NCBI RefSeq assembly: GCF_034676545.1
Contig: NZ_JAUCBZ010000015.1
Coordinates: forward strand, 3,656,501 to 3,720,500
Length of the DNA stretch: 64,000 bases
Direction: 5' to 3'
From: Pararhodobacter sp.
GTDB lineage: Bacteria > Pseudomonadota > Alphaproteobacteria > Rhodobacterales > Rhodobacteraceae
The notes under the pieces were generated by a model. The model saw only the letters and a program-made list of their open reading frames with translations, made no database searches and was not told where the DNA came from. This document shows positions 17,835-24,043 of this stretch, one piece after another. A program made the position numbers and the translations under genes. Numbering within the stretch: the first letter of the stretch is position 1; every line of letters starts with the position of its first letter.

Positions 17835-17966
17835 ATGGGCAAGGGCGACAACAAACGCGGCAACAAGGAAATCAAGAAGCCGAAAAAGGAAATAGCCAAG
17901 ACCCCGGCGACCGCAAATTTCAACGCGGGCAAGGAAACCACGATTGGTGGCAAGAAGGTCAAATGA
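17835..17966 (+). CDS. 43-residue lysine-rich basic protein
   Basis: A tiny, very basic protein starting MGKGDNKRGNKEIKKPKK. Similar short proteins beginning MGKGD-K-RGN-E-KKPKK are widespread in alphaproteobacteria and uncharacterised. An AAGGA site lies 8 bases before the ATG, supporting this start over an upstream frame that would add 80 low-quality residues. Nearly half the residues are Lys, Asn, Gly or Glu, so it is probably disordered and may bind nucleic acid. A perfect 11-bp hairpin follows the stop. Confidence 0.75.
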   Translation: MGKGDNKRGNKEIKKPKKEIAKTPATANFNAGKETTIGGKKVK

Positions 17967-17973
17967 ACGCCGC

Positions 17974-18000
17974 GGGGATGCGCGGGTGACGCGCATCCCC
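17974..18000. other. strong hairpin downstream of the 43-residue gene
   Basis: GGGGATGCGCG (17974-17984) pairs perfectly with CGCGCATCCCC (17990-18000) around a five-base loop. No T-run follows, so it is not a textbook terminator; it could stabilise the 3' end of the short mRNA. The next element, 15 bases on, is a copy of the dispersed hairpin repeat. Confidence 0.6.
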
Positions 18001-18014
18001 TGCGCCTGGGGTCC

Positions 18015-18038
18015 GGTGCGTGCAAGCACACACCCTAC
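18015..18038 (-). repeat. dispersed hairpin repeat, copy 1 (inverted)
   Basis: A 24-base element, here on the minus strand, whose core GGTGTGTGCTTGCACGCACC folds into a 9-bp stem with a two-base centre and one G-U pair. It faces copy 2 at 18075-18098, so the pair forms a long inverted repeat in the gap between two convergent genes. Four near-identical copies occur in this window, all intergenic. Confidence 0.8.
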
Positions 18039-18074
18039 GAGGCGTCACACCTGAGCGGCATGCGGAAATTTCCT

Positions 18075-18098
18075 GTAGGGTGTGTGCTTGCACGCACC
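18075..18098 (+). repeat. dispersed hairpin repeat, copy 2
   Basis: Identical 24-base core to copies 3 and 4, with the shared flanks CCTG before and AT after. It lies 15 bases past the 3' end of the minus-strand SDR gene and is inverted relative to copy 1. Placement at gene 3' ends suggests a REP-like or mRNA-end function. Confidence 0.8.
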
Positions 18099-18112
18099 AT
18101 CCCCAAGGTGCG

Positions 18113-18940
18113 CTAGGTGTCGATATACAGGTCAATCATCAGATCATCGCAGGCCGGGTCGTTCTTGTAGTGATCAAAATCGCTCACCCCGCGCTGCCTC
18201 AGGAACGGCTCATCCACAAGGCTCTCGCCGCTCAACGCGCGGCTGTTCGTGGTCAGAATGGCATAGGCTGCATCAGCCATGATCGCCGGTGTCCGGGACT
18301 TCGCCATCAGCGCCTTGTCCAGCGCAAACTCGATCGCCGCCGTGGCAATCGTGGTTTGCGGCCACAGCGTGTTTGACGCAATCCCGTCACCGCGCAGCTC
18401 CTCGGCCAGACCCAGCGCCAGCAGCGTCATGCCGAATTTTGTCACCGTATACGGAATATACCCGCCAAGCCACTGGCGGCCCAGATTGATCGGTGGCGAC
18501 AGGGTCAGGATATGCGGGTTCTGCGCCTTCTTCAGATAGGGAATCGCCATTTTCGAGCAGAGCAACGTGCCCCGCGTGTTGATCGACTGAATCAGATCAT
18601 ACCGCGCCATGTCGGTCTTTTGCACCGGCGCCAGAAAGATCGCGCTGGCATTGTTGACCAGAATATCAATCCCGCCAAACGCGTCGGCGGCCTGCGCCAT
18701 CGCCGCCTGCACCGCGTCATCGTCGCGCACATCGAGCTTGATGGGCAAGGCTTGGCCGCCGGCCGCCACGACCTCGGCGGCGACCGTGTGGATGGTGCCG
18801 GGCAGCTTGGGATGCGGCTGATCGGATTTCGCGGCAATAACAACATTGGCCCCGTCCCGCGCACAGCGCAGGGCGATCTCGCGCCCGATGCCGCGGCTGG
18901 ACCCGGTGATGAAAACTGTCTTGTTGGCGAGTGTCGGCAT
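18113..18940 (-). CDS. SDR oxidoreductase, HSDL2-like
   Basis: A 275-residue short-chain dehydrogenase. The cofactor loop is TGSSRGIG, the NNASAI strand follows, and the active site is YTVTK with an upstream Ser in TLSPP. The sequence SINTRGTLLCSK, PYLKKAQNPHILTLSPP and the C-terminal VDEPFLRQRGVSDFDHY match the HSDL2 group (hydroxysteroid dehydrogenase-like protein 2), here without the SCP2 domain of the animal protein. The substrate is unknown; a lipid or hydroxyacyl compound is a family-based guess. Flanked on both sides by copies of the hairpin repeat. Confidence 0.88.
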   Translation of the reverse strand: MPTLANKTVFITGSSRGIGREIALRCARDGANVVIAAKSDQPHPKLPGTIHTVAAEVVAAGGQALPIKLDVRDDDAVQAAMAQAADAFGGIDILVNNASAIFLAPVQKTDMARYDLIQSINTRGTLLCSKMAIPYLKKAQNPHILTLSPPINLGRQWLGGYIPYTVTKFGMTLLALGLAEELRGDGIASNTLWPQTTIATAAIEFALDKALMAKSRTPAIMADAAYAILTTNSRALSGESLVDEPFLRQRGVSDFDHYKNDPACDDLMIDLYIDT

Positions 18941-19068
18941 CAGGGCGATCCTTGGATGACTTGCGTTGCCCGATCCTAATCGCTTTATCCGCGTCGCCGA
19001 AACCCTAACCTTGCGTCGCCCGGCACTGTGTCCGCCGTCGCCGTGTCAGCACCATGCCTGACAAACCT

Positions 19069-19092
19069 GTAGGGTGTGTGCTTGCACGCACC
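19069..19092 (+). repeat. dispersed hairpin repeat, copy 3
   Basis: Same 24-base element and CCTG/ATC flanks as copy 2. It sits 23 bases beyond the 3' end of rpiB and about 130 bases upstream of the SDR start, again in a gap between minus-strand genes. Confidence 0.8.
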
Positions 19093-19114
19093 ATCGCCAC
19101 GCCCGCAACGCCGA

Positions 19115-19564
19115 TCAGTCGTCAAGCGCCGCGATCATGGCCACGCGAGTCGCATGCCTGCCGCCCTCGAACTCAGCGCTCAGGAAGGCATCAACAATGT
19201 CCAAAGCCAACCCCTCGCCGACCACGCGCGCGCCCAGCGACAGCATGTTCGCGTCGTTATGCTGACGGATCATGCGCGCCGAATACGCGTCCGAGCAGAC
19301 ACCGCAGCGAATGCCCTTGACCTTGTTCGCGGCCATCATGATGCCCTGCCCGGTGCCGCACAGAATGATGCCAAGCCGACAATCGCCCGACGCAACCCGC
19401 CGCGCCGCCTCGGTGCCGCGCTCAGGATAGGGCGTGCTTTCGGGCGTCATCGGGCCGATATCGACCACCTCCCAGCCAAGCCCCGCAACATGCGCGGCAA
19501 TCGCGCGGCGCAGGGGAATGGCGGCGTGGTCGCTCGACAGGACGATTCGCGGGGTGCCGGACAT
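19115..19564 (-). CDS. rpiB: ribose-5-phosphate isomerase B
   Basis: A 149-residue enzyme interconverting ribose-5-phosphate and ribulose-5-phosphate in the pentose phosphate pathway. Family motifs are LSSDHAA at the N-terminus, the active-site CGTGQGI segment with its cysteine, and the NDANMLSLGARV helix. ATG 19564 is preferred; an in-frame start at 19702 would run into pyrG. It is 26 bases downstream of pyrG on the same strand and probably cotranscribed with it. Confidence 0.94.
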   Translation of the reverse strand: MSGTPRIVLSSDHAAIPLRRAIAAHVAGLGWEVVDIGPMTPESTPYPERGTEAARRVASGDCRLGIILCGTGQGIMMAANKVKGIRCGVCSDAYSARMIRQHNDANMLSLGARVVGEGLALDIVDAFLSAEFEGGRHATRVAMIAALDD

Positions 19565-19590
19565 ATCAGACCTGCCTTGACCAAGGACCA

Positions 19591-21234
19591 TCAAACCAGC
19601 CGTGACACATCCAGCGCCGCGCGCACGAAATCGGCGAACAGCGGGTGCGGCGCAAAGGGTTTTGACTTCAGCTCGGGGTGGAATTGCACGCCGATGAACC
19701 ACGGATGATCCTGATATTCGACGATCTCGGGCAATTTGCCGTCTGGCGACATGCCCGAAAACACCATCCCGGTGTTCTCCAGCTTGTCGCGGTACTTGAT
19801 ATCGACCTCATAGCGGTGGCGGTGGCGCTCTTCGATGCGGGTTGCGCCGTAAATCCCGGCCACCCTCGAGTCCGGGTCGAGCACCGCGTCATACGCACCC
19901 AGCCGCATCGTACCGCCCTTGTCGTCGCCCAGTTTGCGCTCGACGATGTGGTTGCCCTGCACCCATTCTTTCAGGTGATAAACCACCGGCGTAAAGCGCC
20001 TGCCGCCGGCCTCGTGGTCGAATTCCTCGGACCCTGCGTCCTTGATCCCGGCCAGATTGCGCGCGGCCTCGATGACCGCCATCTGCATCCCCAGACAGAT
20101 GCCCAGATACGGGATCTTCTTTTCGCGGGCCCATTGCGCGGCGCGGATCTTGCCCTCGGTGCCGCGTTCGCCAAAGCCACCGGGGACAAGGATCGCGTGG
20201 AACCCCTCCAACAGCGCCGAGGCGTCCTCGCGCTCGAAGATTTCCGCGTCGATCCACTCCGCCTTGACGCGCACCCGGTTGGCCATGCCGCCATGCGTCA
20301 GCGCCTCGGCAATGGATTTATAGGCGTCCTCAAGCTGCGTGTATTTGCCAACAATCGCCACCCGCACATCGCCCTCGGCGTGGGTCAAGCGGTCTCTGAC
20401 ATCTTCCCAGCGGGTCAGGTTGGGGCGCGGCGCGGGGGTGATGCCAAAGGCATCCAGCACGGCCTGATCCAGCCCAGCCGCGTGATAGGCCAGCGGCGCT
20501 TCGTAGATGGATTTCAGGTCATAGGCCGGGATCACCGCGTCTTTGCGCACATTGCAGAACAGGGCGATTTTCTCGCGCTCTTTTTCCGGGATCGGGTGCT
20601 CGGATCGGCACACCAGAATATCGGGCTTGAGGCCAATCGACTGCAATTCCTTGACCGAGTGCTGCGTCGGCTTGGTCTTCAATTCGCGCGACGCGGCCAG
20701 ATAGGGCAGCAAGGTCAGGTGCATCAGAATCGTTTCGCCGCGTGGGCGCTCATGGGTGAACTGGCGGATCGCCTCGAAGAACGGCAGCCCTTCGATATCG
20801 CCCACGGTGCCGCCGATTTCACACAGCATGAAATCGACCTCATCATCGCCGATGTGTAAGAAGTCTTTGATTTCATTGGTGACATGGGGGATCACCTGAA
20901 TGGTTTTGCCCAGATAATCGCCGCGCCGCTCTTTTTCCAGAACGTTGGTGTAGATGCGCCCCGAGGAAATCGAGTCGGTCTTGCGCGCCGGCACGCCGGT
21001 GAATCGCTCATAATGGCCCAGATCCAGGTCGGTTTCCGCGCCATCGTCGGTGACAAACACTTCGCCATGCTCAAACGGCGACATCGTGCCGGGATCGACG
21101 TTCAGATAGGGATCAAGCTTGCGCAGCCGGACCGTAAAGCCCCGCGCCTGCAACAGCGCCCCGAGTGCCGCCGAGGCCAAGCCTTTGCCCAGGCTGGAAA
21201 CCACCCCACCGGTGATGAAAACGTAGCGCGCCAT
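19591..21234 (-). CDS. pyrG: CTP synthase
   Basis: A 547-residue enzyme that aminates UTP to CTP with ATP and glutamine. The N-terminal amidoligase domain starts MARYVFITGGVVSSLGKG; the C-terminal class I glutamine amidotransferase domain has the nucleophile loop GICLGMQMAV and the His-Glu pair in GVQFHPEL. ATG 21234 matches the family start. The secG gene precedes it by 150 bases on the same strand, a common alphaproteobacterial arrangement. Confidence 0.97.
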   Translation of the reverse strand: MARYVFITGGVVSSLGKGLASAALGALLQARGFTVRLRKLDPYLNVDPGTMSPFEHGEVFVTDDGAETDLDLGHYERFTGVPARKTDSISSGRIYTNVLEKERRGDYLGKTIQVIPHVTNEIKDFLHIGDDEVDFMLCEIGGTVGDIEGLPFFEAIRQFTHERPRGETILMHLTLLPYLAASRELKTKPTQHSVKELQSIGLKPDILVCRSEHPIPEKEREKIALFCNVRKDAVIPAYDLKSIYEAPLAYHAAGLDQAVLDAFGITPAPRPNLTRWEDVRDRLTHAEGDVRVAIVGKYTQLEDAYKSIAEALTHGGMANRVRVKAEWIDAEIFEREDASALLEGFHAILVPGGFGERGTEGKIRAAQWAREKKIPYLGICLGMQMAVIEAARNLAGIKDAGSEEFDHEAGGRRFTPVVYHLKEWVQGNHIVERKLGDDKGGTMRLGAYDAVLDPDSRVAGIYGATRIEERHRHRYEVDIKYRDKLENTGMVFSGMSPDGKLPEIVEYQDHPWFIGVQFHPELKSKPFAPHPLFADFVRAALDVSRLV

Positions 21235-21385
21235 GCAGGAAACCCCCGTGTTTGTCGCCGTCCAAAATCGGCGGTCCACGGGATTCGAGACATAGCCTAA
21301 ACACCCGCGCTCCGCAATACGGACGCAACATTCTGCGTTAGTAAGCCCCCTACCGCGAGATATTGGGCCGGAATTGGTTTGTGGA

Positions 21386-21745
21386 TCAGTCCTGCCGTGG
21401 GGGCAGAAGTGGCGAATCGCCCGCGGGTGGCAGTTGCACGTCCGGCAATGGCAGCGCCGGTGTCGCGCTGTCAGGGGCCGAACTGTCGGTCACGCCGAGA
21501 CGATCCAGCACCGAGCTATCCGAGGTGTTCGACGCGCCAATCACCGTCAGCGCCACCGAGGTGCAGAAAAACGCGATCGCAAAGCCCCAGGTCAATTTGG
21601 CCAGACCAGTCAGCGGCGGGCGCCCGGCTTGTGGGCCCATGCTGCCCCCTATTCCCAGCCCGCCACCCTCAGAGCGCTGCAACAACACCACGCCAATCAG
21701 CGAGAGCGCCAAAAGTAGGTGGATAACGAGGACAACATTCTGCAT
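21386..21745 (-). CDS. secG: preprotein translocase subunit SecG
   Basis: A 119-residue inner-membrane subunit of the SecYEG channel. It has two hydrophobic helices (VVLVIHLLLALSLIGVVLL and WGFAIAFFCTSVALTVIG) joined by the Gly-rich loop typical of SecG (RSEGGGLGIGG). A 40-residue Pro/Ser/Asp-rich tail follows, as in other alphaproteobacterial SecG proteins. Located directly upstream of pyrG. Confidence 0.93.
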   Translation of the reverse strand: MQNVVLVIHLLLALSLIGVVLLQRSEGGGLGIGGSMGPQAGRPPLTGLAKLTWGFAIAFFCTSVALTVIGASNTSDSSVLDRLGVTDSSAPDSATPALPLPDVQLPPAGDSPLLPPRQD

Positions 21746-21873
21746 GGGACGGCCTTTGAAACGGTTCGCGCCTATCTATGCGCAGCCGTTGAGCGGTGCA
21801 AGCCCTTTGCCCGGTGGTTTTCCCGCCTCAGCCCCCCGGGCGACGCCCGTCAGCCGGATCGACGGCGCAGACG

Positions 21874-22272
21874 TTACCCTTCATCCACGTCGTCGATATC
21901 CACCTGCCCACTGATTCGCCGCCGTATGATCGACCACGACAGGCCAATACCCAGAACCAGCGACGCCACGATGATCGCCAGCCATTGATTGACCACCGAA
22001 TTCCCGGACTCGAGCCAGCCGATATCGACCAGCACCCAGATCACCGCCGCGAACACCGCGACCACCAGTGCCATGCCCAGCGGCCCGATCGAGCGCAGCG
22101 TGGCACGCAGGTAGATGATATAACCGACCAACAGCACCAATCCGGCCAGCACCACGATGGAAAGCCGCGTGTCCCAGTTCTCCATGCTCCAGCGGTAGAA
22201 ATTCCACCGGGTCGGGTTCCAGGTGGCGGACAAGAGGAGAAAGGCGATGAGCCAGCGAAAGACGAAGGCCAT
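21874..22272 (-). CDS. conserved membrane protein of unknown function
   Basis: A 132-residue protein with four predicted membrane helices (RWLIAFLLLSATW, LSIVVLAGLVLLVGYIIYL, ALVVAVFAAVIWVLVDI, WLAIIVASLVLGIGLSW) and an acidic C-terminus (DIDDVDEG). Two short tryptophan-rich motifs (WNPTRWNFYRW) after helix 1 are distinctive. Start chosen at ATG 22272. It lies upstream of secG on the same strand and divergent from purA. I do not know its function. Confidence 0.82.
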   Translation of the reverse strand: MAFVFRWLIAFLLLSATWNPTRWNFYRWSMENWDTRLSIVVLAGLVLLVGYIIYLRATLRSIGPLGMALVVAVFAAVIWVLVDIGWLESGNSVVNQWLAIIVASLVLGIGLSWSIIRRRISGQVDIDDVDEG

Positions 22273-22440
22273 GGAAAGCTCCTGTTCCGGGGTTCGCGCC
22301 CTTGGTGCCAAGCCAGCGCCGCCATGTCCAGACACACAGAGCGCTGCGGCCAAATGGTGGTTGCGCAAATCGGGTGTTTCACTGTGCGCCGCAGATCGCT
22401 ATAGAACGCTTGGTTTGAACCGAGGCAAGGACCCGTAATT

Positions 22441-23736
22441 ATGGCCAATGTTGTTGTCGTGGGCGCCCAGTGGGGCGACGAAGGCAAAGGCAAGATTGTC
22501 GACTGGCTTTCCGAGCGCGCCGATGTGATCGCGCGGTTTCAAGGCGGTCATAACGCGGGCCATACGTTGGTCATTGATGGCGAGGTGTTCAAATTGCACG
22601 CGCTGCCATCAGGCGTGGTGCGTGACGGCAAGTTGAGTGTGATCGGCAACGGCGTCGTGCTGGACCCATGGCATTTGATCAAGGAAATCGAGTCGATTCG
22701 CAAACAAGGCGTCACCATTACGCCGGAAACGCTGATGATCGCCGAGAATACGCCGCTGATCCTGCCGATCCACGGGGAATTGGACCGCGCGCGCGAAGAA
22801 GCGGCCAGCAAGGGCACCAAGATTGGCACCACCGGGCGCGGCATTGGCCCGTGCTACGAGGACAAGGTCGGCCGCCGCGCCATCCGCGTTGCCGATCTGG
22901 CCGATGACGCGACCTTGGAAGCGCGCGTTGACCGCGCGCTGCAACATCACGATCCGCTGCGCCGCGGGCTGGGCATCGAGCCCGTCGACCGGGACGCGCT
23001 GATTGCTCAACTCAAGGCCATCGCGCCGCAAATCCTGCCCTATGCCGGTCCGGTGTGGAAGGTGATGAACGACGCGCGGCGCGCCGGAAAACGCATCCTG
23101 TTCGAGGGGGCGCAGGGCGCATTGCTCGACATTGATTTCGGCACCTATCCGTTCGTGACCTCGTCAAACGTGATCGCGGGTCAGGCCGCAACCGGGGTTG
23201 GCGTCGGGCCGAGCGCGATTGATTACGTCCTGGGCATCGTCAAGGCCTATACCACCCGCGTCGGCGAAGGCCCTTTTCCGACCGAGTTGCTCGACGATGA
23301 CGGCGAGCGGCTGGGCGTGCGCGGCCATGAATTCGGCACCACCACCGGGCGCAAACGCCGCTGCGGCTGGTTCGACGCGGTTCTGGTGCGCCAGACCTGC
23401 GCGACCTCGGGCGTCAACGGGATCTCCCTGACCAAACTCGATGTGCTGGACGGGTTCGAAACGCTGAAAATCTGCGTCGGCTACGAATTGGACGGCAAGC
23501 AGGTGGATTACCTGCCGACCGCCGCCGATCAACAGGCCCGCGTCACCCCGATCTACGAGGAACTGCCGGGCTGGTCGGAAACCACCGAAGGCGCGCGCTC
23601 GTGGAATGATCTGCCGGGGAATGCCGTGAAATATGTCCGCCGCATCGAAGAACTGATCCAGTGCCCGGTTGCCATGGTCTCCACCAGCCCCGAGCGCGAG
23701 GATACCATCCTTGTCACCGATCCGTTCGTCGACTGA
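22441..23736 (+). CDS. purA: adenylosuccinate synthetase
   Basis: A 431-residue enzyme that converts IMP and aspartate to adenylosuccinate with GTP in AMP synthesis. Signatures include the GTP-binding GAQWGDEGKGKIVDWL at the N-terminus, GHNAGHT, the active-site GIGPCYEDKVGR and FEGAQGALLDIDFGTYPFVTSSN. Length is typical and the gene is intact. Its TGA overlaps the ATG of the next gene. Confidence 0.97.
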   Translation: MANVVVVGAQWGDEGKGKIVDWLSERADVIARFQGGHNAGHTLVIDGEVFKLHALPSGVVRDGKLSVIGNGVVLDPWHLIKEIESIRKQGVTITPETLMIAENTPLILPIHGELDRAREEAASKGTKIGTTGRGIGPCYEDKVGRRAIRVADLADDATLEARVDRALQHHDPLRRGLGIEPVDRDALIAQLKAIAPQILPYAGPVWKVMNDARRAGKRILFEGAQGALLDIDFGTYPFVTSSNVIAGQAATGVGVGPSAIDYVLGIVKAYTTRVGEGPFPTELLDDDGERLGVRGHEFGTTTGRKRRCGWFDAVLVRQTCATSGVNGISLTKLDVLDGFETLKICVGYELDGKQVDYLPTAADQQARVTPIYEELPGWSETTEGARSWNDLPGNAVKYVRRIEELIQCPVAMVSTSPEREDTILVTDPFVD

Positions 23737-23987
23737 TGGCGCTGTCGTACAAAGCCCGCAAACGGTGGTCCCTGGTGGTGCTGCTGGTGGGGCTGCCCTT
23801 GTATATCGTGGTCGCCGTCAGCCTCGTGGGGCTGATGGGCCGCCAGCATGTGCTGGTGGAACTGGCGGTGTATGTGGTGCTTGGGGTGGCCTGGGTGTTC
23901 CCCCTGAAAGCGGTGTTCAAAGGGGTTGGCGCGGAAGACCCGGACAATCCGGTGCGCTATGACGATGACCATCTGAAAAAATGGTGA
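23736..23987 (+). CDS. small two-helix membrane protein (DUF2842-like)
   Basis: An 83-residue protein with two transmembrane helices (WSLVVLLVGLPLYIVVAVSLV and VELAVYVVLGVAWVFPL) and a charged C-terminus ending DDDHLKKW. The layout and sequence start (ALSYKARKRW) resemble the alphaproteobacterial DUF2842 family; I hold this assignment moderately. It overlaps the purA stop by one base, so it is coupled to purA. Function unknown. Confidence 0.8.
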   Translation: MALSYKARKRWSLVVLLVGLPLYIVVAVSLVGLMGRQHVLVELAVYVVLGVAWVFPLKAVFKGVGAEDPDNPVRYDDDHLKKW

Positions 23988-23994
23988 CAAAAAA

Positions 23995-24027
23995 GCGGCG
24001 TCACGGTTTGGGTGACGCCGCTTTTTT
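23995..24027. terminator. bidirectional rho-independent terminator
   Basis: A perfect 10-bp stem (GCGGCGTCAC at 23995-24004, GTGACGCCGC at 24012-24021) with a seven-base loop, preceded by eight A and followed by six T. It serves the purA operon on the plus strand and the coiled-coil gene on the minus strand. Confidence 0.92.
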
Positions 24028-24043
24028 CATAAAGGTCGGGCAA

